Shown here: piece after piece, positions 5,787 through 12,409 of the stretch | Layout of the letters: each line of letters opens with the position of its first letter | Position numbering within the stretch: position 1 is the stretch's first letter | DNA from: a virus | Direction: 5' to 3' (one strand) | Virus record (IMG/VR): IMGVR_UViG_3300044797_000016 | Location: 1 to 39,523 of that record | DNA length: 39,523 bases | Made by a program: the position numbers and the translations under genes | The notes under the pieces: model-generated | Database searches by the model: none | The model's input: only the letters and a program-made list of their open reading frames with translations | Told to the model about the DNA's origin: nothing

Positions 5787-5815
5787 TTGTAGTAGAGATA
5801 GGTACTACCTAATAA
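5787..5815 (+). promoter_or_regulatory. Weak candidate late promoter with palindrome
   Basis: TTGTAG (5787-5792), a 17-bp spacer and TAATAA (5810-5815) resemble a degenerate sigma70 promoter facing the late arm. The spacer contains the palindrome AGGTACTACCT (5800-5810). The boxes match consensus poorly, so the promoter would need an activator or may not be real. The rest of 5711-5892 is AT-rich, with CTGCACTGCAG at 5757-5767 and AAGGT/ACCTT at 5821-5837. Confidence 0.3.
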
Positions 5816-5892
5816 ACACTAAGGTAGGAGACACCTTGTTGTTTTAGATTTAGCTAGGCCAATACAGTCAGCTACTAACTTCGGAGACTCCT

Positions 5893-6165
5893 TTGTCAGA
5901 CAGCAGCCAAGACGTCACTACAAATATTGTCGTACCGGACCGACCGCAGACGCTTGTCCAAAGTAGTTCTGTGATCGGCTACAGTTATGACGGTGCTAAC
6001 TATATTTTGGATGTTTGGTACAAAGGCCACAAAGGCAAGCAAAGCTTATATCGCTACTTTCTCTGCTATCCTGTGACCATGGCTCAAGTGTTCAATAGCG
6101 GGCCTGGCGTGGGTTTGAAGGCACGAAACATACTCAAAGGCTTACGCAGTATGAAACTTAGATAA
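5893..6165 (+). CDS. KTSC-domain protein
   Basis: Protein of 90 residues from a TTG start; CGGAG lies six bases upstream and decides the start. Residues about 23-83 fit the KTSC domain: SSSVIGYSYDG, then ILDVWYKG, a Tyr-rich strand (LYRYFLCYPVTMAQVF), Gly and Val, and a final helix (LKARNILKGL). KTSC domains (named after a Lys-Thr-Ser-Cys motif) occur in phages and plasmids, and a nucleic-acid or partner-binding role has been proposed. It is the first gene on the plus side of the control region and is separated from the late operon by about 440 bases, so it may be expressed on its own. Confidence 0.65.
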   Translation: MSDSSQDVTTNIVVPDRPQTLVQSSSVIGYSYDGANYILDVWYKGHKGKQSLYRYFLCYPVTMAQVFNSGPGVGLKARNILKGLRSMKLR

Positions 6166-6181
6166 ACATTCGTTGTAGGCC

Positions 6182-6201
6182 AAGCTCGACACACTGAGCT
6201 T
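6182..6201. other. Hairpin downstream of the KTSC gene
   Basis: AAGCTC (6182-6187) and GAGCTT (6196-6201) form a perfect six-base stem with an eight-base loop, 16 bases after the stop. No T run follows on the plus strand, so termination is uncertain. Confidence 0.4.
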
Positions 6202-6303
6202 AAACGTATCAAACGCTTTGAATCAACATTTAAGCAAAACAAACAATTGAGATTGGTCATATAAGTCATTCATTAACCTTAACCTAATCGTCGTCAGCGA
6301 ATT

Positions 6304-6329
6304 GATGTTAAGATGTAATCTGCTTAACA
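6304..6329. promoter_or_regulatory. Operator-like inverted repeat, copy 1
   Basis: GATGTTAA, 11 bases, CTTAACA. The arms TGTTAA and TTAACA are inverted repeats. The same arrangement, with the same 11-base gap but a different gap sequence, recurs 44 bases later. TTAACCTTAACC is found shortly upstream (around 6272-6284). It looks like a protein-binding site, either for a late regulator or for replication initiation. Confidence 0.55.
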
Positions 6330-6347
6330 CATTTTCTCCGTCGATAA

Positions 6348-6373
6348 GATGTTAATATTAATTAAGCTTAACA
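6348..6373. promoter_or_regulatory. Operator-like inverted repeat, copy 2
   Basis: GATGTTAA, 11 bases, CTTAACA, start to start 44 bases (about four helical turns) after copy 1, so both would lie on the same face of the DNA. Only the arms are conserved between copies, not the centre, as expected for a dimeric binding protein. Confidence 0.55.
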
Positions 6374-6410
6374 TAGGGGGAGTAGGCATCCCTTAATTGA
6401 GACAGACGGT

Positions 6411-6440
6411 GGGGGTCAGAAAAGCCCCCTAACTTTTTTT
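6411..6440 (+). terminator. Probable rho-independent terminator
   Basis: GGGGG (6411-6415) pairs with CCCCC (6425-6429) around a nine-base loop and is followed by TAAC and seven T (6434-6440). It would stop plus-strand transcription from the KTSC region before the tRNA. It also implies that the tRNA and late operon have their own promoter downstream or depend on antitermination. Confidence 0.6.
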
Positions 6441-6450
6441 GATATATTAG

Positions 6451-6462
6451 ACGTATTGATTT
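6451..6462. repeat. Direct repeat flanking the tRNA, left copy
   Basis: ACGTATTGATTT, ending at the base just before the 5' end of the tRNA. An identical copy lies at 6544-6555, seven bases after the tRNA CCA end. Confidence 0.7.
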
Positions 6463-6537
6463 CGCTCTGTGGACCATTGGAACGTCGCAAGCCTCATAAG
6501 CTTGAAACAGTCGGTTCGATTCCGGCCAGAGCAACCA
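6463..6537 (+). tRNA. tRNA-Met (CAU) with initiator-type features
   Basis: Folds as a 75-base cloverleaf with an encoded CCA. Acceptor: CGCTCTG with CAGAGCA, leaving a C1-A72 mismatch; discriminator A73. D stem GAC/GTC with A11-T24 and GG in the loop. Anticodon stem CAAGC/GCTTG with loop CTCATAA, anticodon CAT at 6495-6497. T stem GTCGG/CCGGC, loop TTCGATT. The C1-A72 mismatch and A11-U24 pair are hallmarks of bacterial initiator tRNA (established knowledge); the usual three G-C pairs next to the anticodon loop are not present (here A-T, G-C, C-G). Most likely an initiator or initiator-like tRNA; tRNA-Ile2 (lysidine-modified CAU) is less likely. Confidence 0.85.
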
Positions 6538-6543
6538 TTTAAA

Positions 6544-6555
6544 ACGTATTGATTT
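6544..6555. repeat. Direct repeat flanking the tRNA, right copy
   Basis: ACGTATTGATTT, identical to 6451-6462, with a start-to-start distance of 93 bases. The repeat includes TTGATT, which could act as a -35 box for the late operon (TTATTC follows 18 bases later), but that promoter would be weak. Confidence 0.7.
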
Positions 6556-6606
6556 ATAGAGCACCCCGTATGTTATTCATGTTAAATCAAAAAAGGAGCC
6601 TTAAAA

Positions 6607-6843
6607 ATGACCGTTGAATCCGTTGAAAACGTATCTACTTCTAGTGATGTTCCTGTTAAAGAAAATTTAACATCAAATAACACGGAGAAACCTAAAGTCA
6701 GTCCAGCCCAAGATTTACGCAATATCCAAGCCCTTCTAGTCAATGGTATTTTCCCCGGACAGATGGCCCCGCAGGTCGTTCAAAGCTTTCAGTTACTTGA
6801 AAAAATGGCAGTAGAAATTGAGAAACAACAGGAGAGTAAATAA
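6607..6843 (+). CDS. Small hypothetical protein, first late gene
   Basis: Protein of 78 residues after AAGGAG at the usual distance. The N-terminal half is Ser, Thr, Val and Asn rich and looks unstructured; the C-terminal half (about 36-77) is helical (AQDLRNIQALL, then VVQSFQLLEKMAVEIEKQQ). No family recognised. Its TAA overlaps the next ATG (TAATG), so it is translated with the following genes. Confidence 0.65.
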   Translation: MTVESVENVSTSSDVPVKENLTSNNTEKPKVSPAQDLRNIQALLVNGIFPGQMAPQVVQSFQLLEKMAVEIEKQQESK

Positions 6844-7085
6844 TGGAATTTCCCTTAGCCAGAGACGCGGCCCAGGCCTCGTTAGATACATCCGCAGATA
6901 TGCACCTTCGTACTACAATAGCCGCTGACATTTGGACGGCTTGCCACAGCAATGCCTACACCACGTCAGCCATCACTTGGACCTCTGTCACTGAGGAACA
7001 GGCACTTATTATCTTCAAAGAGCTTCAACAGCAAGGTTATACATTAGTTTATGGTACCGGTACTGTCACAATCAGTTGGTCATAA
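6843..7085 (+). CDS. Small paralogue A of a tandem triplet
   Basis: Protein of 80 residues: a helical start, then TTSAITWTSVTEEQALIIF, ELQQQGY and a final beta strand ending TISWS. The same order (helix with TA, Ala-Ile-Ser strand, Glu helix, Leu-x-Gly-Tyr, terminal strand ending in Trp) is found in the next two genes, so all three are paralogues. Short phage proteins ending in I/V-S-W are often encoded near structural genes. They may be minor virion or assembly proteins; the actual role is unknown. Confidence 0.65.
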   Translation: MEFPLARDAAQASLDTSADMHLRTTIAADIWTACHSNAYTTSAITWTSVTEEQALIIFKELQQQGYTLVYGTGTVTISWS

Positions 7086-7098
7086 CAAGGAGATTTGA

Positions 7099-7326
7099 AT
7101 GAGAGGCATTCCTACAGAAATAGAATTACAACGTATGGCCGGAGATACATTGCTTCCCACTACACTACAAGCTATTTATACAGCTATATTAGCCGGAAAT
7201 GCTGTAACAGCGGCTATTTCTACATCCGGACATACCGGACCTGGTATTGAGAGATTGTTTATTGATTTACAAGGTCAGGGGCTAAATGTAGTTAATAGCG
7301 GCAGTACTTTTACAGTTAATTGGTAA
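7099..7326 (+). CDS. Small paralogue B of a tandem triplet
   Basis: Protein of 75 residues after AAGGAG. Features shared with its neighbours: LQAIYTAILAGNAVTAAIST, a central helix with IERLFIDLQGQGL, and a terminal strand TFTVNW. The spacing of conserved positions is the same as in the gene at 6843, although identity is low, which suggests an old duplication. Function unknown. Confidence 0.65.
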   Translation: MRGIPTEIELQRMAGDTLLPTTLQAIYTAILAGNAVTAAISTSGHTGPGIERLFIDLQGQGLNVVNSGSTFTVNW

Positions 7327-7349
7327 AACAGCTCTATAAGGAGATATAA

Positions 7350-7598
7350 ATGGAATTTTTTGATTCCCAAACGTTTCACAATCTATCTAGCCCTTTGCCT
7401 CCTCCGGATGCAGGATTGATAGGTGCGGTATTGGCCGCTATGTGTACCGCCATGGCTTCCCATCTGTTCGTTTCTTCGGCAGTTAGTACTTCCGGATATT
7501 CGGTAGCTTCTTCAGAAGAAGTTATTAGCGAACTACGTAAATTAGGCTATGGTGTTGATATTACCACCACACCCGGTTCTATTATAGTATCCTGGTAA
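7350..7598 (+). CDS. Small paralogue C of a tandem triplet
   Basis: Protein of 82 residues after AAGGAG. A longer, Pro-rich N terminus (SSPLPPPD) precedes the shared core: AVLAAMCTAM, SSAVSTSGY, SSEEVISELRKLGYGV, and a last strand SIIVSW. It is the most diverged of the three at the start, but the end is clearly the same module. Function unknown. Confidence 0.65.
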   Translation: MEFFDSQTFHNLSSPLPPPDAGLIGAVLAAMCTAMASHLFVSSAVSTSGYSVASSEEVISELRKLGYGVDITTTPGSIIVSW

Positions 7599-7607
7599 GA
7601 ACCTCTA

Positions 7608-7841
7608 ATGGGTCTTTCTCGTAAATCCCGCCGTAATATAGCGGTTTTCAACCGCCTGAAGGCTACGCCTTCTCAAGCCTTATATAGTGCAAAACGTATC
7701 CCCATTGATACCAAAATCAATACGTTTATAGATGCTTACAGGAATGTTAACCAGCTTGCAGTCTCTCCGCAAGCGGAGGAGCCTTTGAATGATACAGCTA
7801 ATAGTGCGGTTGGGGAAGTGGTTGGAGACAAGATTTCCTGA
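7608..7841 (+). CDS. Small basic hypothetical protein
   Basis: Protein of 77 residues with a basic N terminus (MGLSRKSRRNIAVFNRLK) and a more acidic C terminus. It overlaps the next gene by 53 bases in another frame. No strong ribosome binding site is seen before the ATG, only the end of the previous gene, so coupled translation is likely. No family recognised. It may bind nucleic acid through its start. Confidence 0.55.
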   Translation: MGLSRKSRRNIAVFNRLKATPSQALYSAKRIPIDTKINTFIDAYRNVNQLAVSPQAEEPLNDTANSAVGEVVGDKIS

Positions 7842-8121
7842 GAAGTTTGTTGTTACCTCTGAACGCTATAATAAGTTAGAATCAGATATACAAAATTGTA
7901 TTGAAAAAACAAATCAAATTGATCTTATTCTTAATCGTTTAAGTTCTGTTGAAACCAATGCTGTACATAAGGGCGCTGTTTCAGATCTTATTGCAGCCGT
8001 CAAAACCCTTAAAGATGAATATGTCAGTCTCAAAGCTTCACTAGGTATGGCCAGGATAGGCGACGCTGATATTAGAGCGATGCTTAATGGCTCCCCTATA
8101 GACCCGGAGGATACAATATAA
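7789..8121 (+). CDS. Hypothetical protein with WLETRFPEK motif
   Basis: Protein of 110 residues. GGAGGAG lies eight bases before the ATG, inside the upstream gene. The N-terminal GKWLETRFPEKFVVTSERY is a pattern I associate with small phage proteins encoded near the terminase or connector, but I cannot give a function. Residues 30-90 are probably coiled coil (CIEKTNQIDLILNRLSSVE, then VKTLKDEYVSLKASL). Its TAA overlaps the next ATG (TAATGG). Confidence 0.65.
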   Translation: MIQLIVRLGKWLETRFPEKFVVTSERYNKLESDIQNCIEKTNQIDLILNRLSSVETNAVHKGAVSDLIAAVKTLKDEYVSLKASLGMARIGDADIRAMLNGSPIDPEDTI

Positions 8122-8453
8122 TGGCTACCCCTAAAGCACAAGTATTTTACAGAGTTGTAAAGGCTGCCCCCGGACATCGTTATTCCGGCCTATACGGTGT
8201 TGAGAAGGTGTTCATTAAAGACAACACTATCTATAAGAAAGAGCTTGTCCATGAATGGGATTTACGCATTATCTCTGAAGCTGTTTTGGCCAAATTAGGC
8301 GGTTCTGCTGCTTATGACTCCTACACTGAAGATCACGATCTAGAAGATGCTGTGGAAGATCCTAGTATTGTAGAGGCGAAAGCCCGTACTAAAGAGGATT
8401 TGAAGGACTTAACTCAGCGTAAACTTAATAAAGAAATGAAGTGGTTTAAATAA
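8121..8453 (+). CDS. Hypothetical protein upstream of terminase
   Basis: Protein of 110 residues. The N-terminal half is beta-prone (QVFYRVVKAAPGHRYSGLYG) and the C-terminal half charged and helical (VEAKARTKEDLKDLTQ). It overlaps both neighbours by one base (TAATG). No family recognised. Its position, conserved in coupling, directly before the small terminase suggests a packaging or connector accessory, which is inference only. Confidence 0.6.
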   Translation: MATPKAQVFYRVVKAAPGHRYSGLYGVEKVFIKDNTIYKKELVHEWDLRIISEAVLAKLGGSAAYDSYTEDHDLEDAVEDPSIVEAKARTKEDLKDLTQRKLNKEMKWFK

Positions 8454-8842
8454 TGTTCTCAAAAGGCAATCAATATGGCAGAGGCAGACCAAAGATAAGC
8501 CTCAATAAGCCGGAGCTTCTTTTGCCTATTATCTTCCAAAAGGCCCATATTAATTGGGCTAATGACTTTACATTATTGTATAAGCAATGGAAGGCTGGTT
8601 TTATTAATCCTTTAGATGCCCGTAAGTTCGATTTATATCTACAACTTATGCCTTATTTATGCACTAAAGTGAATATTAAAGACCTAGATGCTTCTAAGTT
8701 TGTTACAGAACGGGATCAGAAGGCCATGACAGATCAAACAGCTGCGCTACTAGAGGCCCTTGAGAATGAAACAAAGTCAAGTAGAAATGGTAAAGAAGCT
8801 GGCTTGGCAAACAGGCCATCTCAAATACCTCCAAAGGCCTAG
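8453..8842 (+). CDS. Probable terminase small subunit
   Basis: Protein of 129 residues. It starts MFSKGNQYGRGRPK; the pattern KGN-x-G-x-GRPK is frequent at the start of phage small-terminase-like proteins. The remainder is mostly helical. The gene lies directly upstream of, and overlaps, the large subunit gene, the usual order. The small subunit recognises packaging sites and regulates the large subunit ATPase. I see no clear helix-turn-helix, so the call relies on the N-terminal motif and the position. Confidence 0.6.
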   Translation: MFSKGNQYGRGRPKISLNKPELLLPIIFQKAHINWANDFTLLYKQWKAGFINPLDARKFDLYLQLMPYLCTKVNIKDLDASKFVTERDQKAMTDQTAALLEALENETKSSRNGKEAGLANRPSQIPPKA

Positions 8843-10256
8843 TCAACGCCTTCTGTATGAAGCCCGAACAGAAGCCTATAAATCATCTCGTAAGTATGTT
8901 TTTTGCTGTGGCCGGGGTTGGGGGAAGTCTTTTTACCTTTTCTCCGGTTGTGTGGAAACAGCCATTCAGTATCCCGGTTCCGATTCAGTATTTGTCGCTC
9001 CTGTACAGCGTAAGGTATCGGAATACCTCGAACCGATAGCCAGAGACGTATTTAAGGACTGCCCCGATGATCTTAAACCTAGGTTTTACACCGCAGATCT
9101 TATCTACAAGTTTCCCAATGGGTCACGCATTATCGTTTGTGGTTCAAATCAAAAAGCATTTGATAATATTCGAGGCGGTACCTTTAAAAAAGCGGCTGTT
9201 GATGAGGGTGCGTACCATGACTACCTCATTGAACTTATCGAGAGAGTACTTCTTCCGGCGCTCAATAAGGGTAATGGGTATCTCGAACTTGGGAGTACAC
9301 CTCCTGATGTGGAACACCCATTTGACCAGAGATACTGTACGGAGGCGGAGTTGGCTGGCTACTACTTCCACGCCACAATTTACGATGCCGGTTATCCTGA
9401 AGAGCAAATATCAGAATTTAAAAGGGAAGCTGGTTGGCTTGAAACAGAAAATCGTTGGAAATCTCCCGCACACGAATTAACTTGGCGTATTGAGTATATG
9501 GCCGAAAGGGGACTTAGAAACCCCGAAAAGACTATTATTCCCGGGTGGGATGATAAATACATAAAGGACATTAAGCATGACTCCTACTATCCCTTCTTTA
9601 ACAAAGCTGTTAGTTTGGATGTGGGTACTAAGCATGATCTTACTGTGGCGCTATTTGGCTATTATCATTATCTCAACGCTACACTTGTAATCGAAGATGA
9701 ATTCAAACTTCCTGGACCTGAATTCACAACACTTAAATTAAGTGCCGCAATTAAAGTTAAAGAGCGTAACCTTTGGGGTAGTCAGCAACCCTGTGTTAGG
9801 GTCAGTGATATTTCCGACATTCAAGCGGATCTCAACTCCACACACAATTTACCTTTTATTAGTGTGTCCAAGACCGAACTACATTCGATGGTTAATAGGC
9901 TCAACCTTCTTGTTGACGCTGGCCGTCTTGTGGTTCACCCTCGTTGCAAGCTTCTTATACAAACACTCAAGAACGGTATTTGGGATAAGAACAGGAGCGA
10001 ATTCGCACACTCAGAGATAGGATTGGGGCATATGGACGCGCTCGCCTCTTTAATCTATATGCATTTGGCATTTGAAGCCTATTATGCAGTTAATCCAATA
10101 CCAATAGCAGCCCCGACCTTTACTAATTTAGATTTACACGGCAATTATGGCAGAATCAATGAATCAGTTTGGAGTAAAGTATTTCCTGAAGAAAAGAAAG
10201 ACGATTTGGAAGATGAACTTCCCTATCATGATGAAAATGGTCAAGAGGAATGGTAA
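8766..10256 (+). CDS. terL: Terminase large subunit
   Basis: Protein of 496 residues from the ATG at 8766 (the frame opens at a TTG at 8760; GAGG at 8753-8756 suits the ATG better). Walker A GRGWGKS at 49-55, Walker B AAVDEG at about 143-148, then the RNase H-like nuclease domain with SLDVGTKHD near 283-291 and GHMDALASLIY near the C-terminal region. This is the motor that pumps DNA into the prohead through the portal and cuts it. It overlaps the small subunit gene by 77 bases; the portal follows after four bases. Confidence 0.93.
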   Translation: MKQSQVEMVKKLAWQTGHLKYLQRPSQRLLYEARTEAYKSSRKYVFCCGRGWGKSFYLFSGCVETAIQYPGSDSVFVAPVQRKVSEYLEPIARDVFKDCPDDLKPRFYTADLIYKFPNGSRIIVCGSNQKAFDNIRGGTFKKAAVDEGAYHDYLIELIERVLLPALNKGNGYLELGSTPPDVEHPFDQRYCTEAELAGYYFHATIYDAGYPEEQISEFKREAGWLETENRWKSPAHELTWRIEYMAERGLRNPEKTIIPGWDDKYIKDIKHDSYYPFFNKAVSLDVGTKHDLTVALFGYYHYLNATLVIEDEFKLPGPEFTTLKLSAAIKVKERNLWGSQQPCVRVSDISDIQADLNSTHNLPFISVSKTELHSMVNRLNLLVDAGRLVVHPRCKLLIQTLKNGIWDKNRSEFAHSEIGLGHMDALASLIYMHLAFEAYYAVNPIPIAAPTFTNLDLHGNYGRINESVWSKVFPEEKKDDLEDELPYHDENGQEEW

Positions 10257-10260
10257 CTAA

Positions 10261-12408
10261 ATGGCAGCTATAACACCTAGTTCTTTGAACAGCGCCCCCG
10301 AGGATTATTATTTCGGAAATGCTCCCTTAGACGCTATTGGCGATGCGCTAATGGATCGTGTTGAAAATTATTATATCTTTTTAAATGCTACCGGCGTAAT
10401 GAATCTATGGAGGCGCTCCTTTGCGTTCTTTTATAATAGTGCCCGTTTGGGCGGTAGGGTCAACCCTGTGGGTAAGAAGTTGGAACTTCAGTCTATTTCG
10501 ATGGACGATTATCCTAACCTTTTACGCAACATCCTCGTACTTACCACTGCGCAAATGCCTTCGATGCAGACTCTTTGTAGTAATGGAGACGAAAAGACGC
10601 TGGAACAAAACAAAATAAGCCAACAGGTTTTAGACTATGAAGTAAGAGAACATCGAGTTAATGATTACATTGTTCAAGCGGCTGAAGATTCGTTGTGGGC
10701 AGGGGAAGGATTCATCTACAAAGGTTGGAATCCTAATCTAGGGGAAGAAGTAGCCCCTGATGCTAATCCCGATACTATGGAACCGACAATGGGGCCTGAC
10801 GGGCAACAGCAAGTGCTTCACACCGGTGACTGGGAATTTGATAATTTAACTACGCTAGATGTCATTCGAGATGTAGACTCCTTATCGTATAAAGCTTGCG
10901 AATGGGTTATTGCCCGACGCTTTGTTAATAAATGGAATTTAATAGCTCAGTATCCTCAGTTTAAAGATGAGATACAAAGAGCGTCTTGGATGCTTACAGA
11001 CAGACGTAATTCTAAATTTGGATATAGCGCCGTAAACCATAGAGACTTAATTCCGACGTTTGAATTCTTTCACAATAAAACCCAAGCGGTTCCAATGGGC
11101 CGGCAAACTCTGTTTTTAGATTCTGATGTAGTTCTATTTGACGGTCCCTTAGCTTATGGGTCCAGGCCAGTTTATAGGTGCGTGTATGCAGAACTTAGAA
11201 ACAATCCTTTCGGTTGGACTGTCGGATTCTCGCTTCTCCCATTGGCTGAAGCGAACAATCGCCTCACTTCTACACTTCTTACCAATGTTGCTACCTTCGG
11301 TGTTACTCGTGTACTTAATCCACGTGGTGGTAACATTAGTTTACAGGCTTTATCAGAAAATCTCGCTGTTATTGATTATACACCCGTAGGACCCACCGGC
11401 GGAAAGCCGGAGGTTCTTAATATGTCAAATCCCATCACTAAAGAAACAGGGGATTTGCTAAAATTTGTTAATCAGAAGATGGAGACGTATGCCGGAATAA
11501 ATTCGACATTGAGGGGTCAACTCGATAACCCTGAAATGTCAGGTGCAGCAATGGCAATGCAAGCTTCTATTTCCCTCCAATACAATGCGGGATTCCAGAA
11601 GTCCGTTATTAAAGTACTGGAAGAAGTCGGGACCGGAATGGTGCAAGATCTTAAAGCATTTGCAGACGCGCCGCGTCAAGCGCTAATTGTAGGTAAGATG
11701 GATCAAGGCTATATGCAGTCTTATAGCAAGAAAGATTTTGATGGCATCGATCGTGTTGTAGTAGCGGCTGGAAATAGTTTATTGAACACTACCGCCGGTA
11801 AAGTTAACTTGGCGGATCAACTCTTACAGAATGGTATGCTTCCTCAAGGCGAAGCCGGTGCCATGAAATACATTCAAGTGATGAATGAAGGCAAACTTGA
11901 ACCTGAAACCAATGCGCTGCAGTCCACTTATATGCAGATTCAAACGGATAAGGAACAACTCCTAGCCGGTAAAATGCCTCTTATTCAAATGTCTGATAAT
12001 CATCCATTAATGATGCAGGAAGTTAATACCCTTAACAACAATCCTTTGATTAGAGGCAATCCTCAGTTAGGTAACTTAGTACGCCAATACATTCAACAGC
12101 ATTTCCAACAGTGGCTACAGATGCCTCCTCTTCTTTGTGCGGCTTTAGGTATTCAGCCTCCACCTCCTCAAGGAGGTCCAGGAGGACCACCCCCGCCACA
12201 AGGACAGCCTCCAAAGGGTCAACCGGGGAAACAACCTCCTGTTCAAACTCCGCCTCATCCACAACATAAACCCCCTATGCAAGGCGCAACCCCTCATCCA
12301 ATGGCTAAAGGCCCTCAAATGCCTAGAATGCCTCAAGGAGCCCCCCAGGGAAATAAGATGGCAGCGCAGTCTATTACGCCGACCCCCTTAATCCCTCCAC
12401 ACTCATAA
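10261..12408 (+). CDS. Portal protein with Pro/Gln-rich tail
   Basis: Protein of 715 residues next to the large terminase, as is normal for the portal, the dodecameric ring through which DNA passes. The size and the helical middle (NPEMSGAAMAMQASISLQYN) suit podovirus-type portals. Residues from about 630 to the end are an extended low-complexity segment of Pro, Gln, Gly and His (PPPPQGGPGG, PPHPQHKPPMQ), which may thread into the capsid or contact ejection proteins. The identification is by position, size and general character, without a single signature motif. Confidence 0.82.
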   Translation: MAAITPSSLNSAPEDYYFGNAPLDAIGDALMDRVENYYIFLNATGVMNLWRRSFAFFYNSARLGGRVNPVGKKLELQSISMDDYPNLLRNILVLTTAQMPSMQTLCSNGDEKTLEQNKISQQVLDYEVREHRVNDYIVQAAEDSLWAGEGFIYKGWNPNLGEEVAPDANPDTMEPTMGPDGQQQVLHTGDWEFDNLTTLDVIRDVDSLSYKACEWVIARRFVNKWNLIAQYPQFKDEIQRASWMLTDRRNSKFGYSAVNHRDLIPTFEFFHNKTQAVPMGRQTLFLDSDVVLFDGPLAYGSRPVYRCVYAELRNNPFGWTVGFSLLPLAEANNRLTSTLLTNVATFGVTRVLNPRGGNISLQALSENLAVIDYTPVGPTGGKPEVLNMSNPITKETGDLLKFVNQKMETYAGINSTLRGQLDNPEMSGAAMAMQASISLQYNAGFQKSVIKVLEEVGTGMVQDLKAFADAPRQALIVGKMDQGYMQSYSKKDFDGIDRVVVAAGNSLLNTTAGKVNLADQLLQNGMLPQGEAGAMKYIQVMNEGKLEPETNALQSTYMQIQTDKEQLLAGKMPLIQMSDNHPLMMQEVNTLNNNPLIRGNPQLGNLVRQYIQQHFQQWLQMPPLLCAALGIQPPPPQGGPGGPPPPQGQPPKGQPGKQPPVQTPPHPQHKPPMQGATPHPMAKGPQMPRMPQGAPQGNKMAAQSITPTPLIPPHS

Positions 12409-12409
12409 T

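Noticed and set aside
9067-9480. 137-residue frame within the large terminase gene
   Set aside because: It is a shadow of the terminase frame, which carries the ATPase and nuclease motifs.
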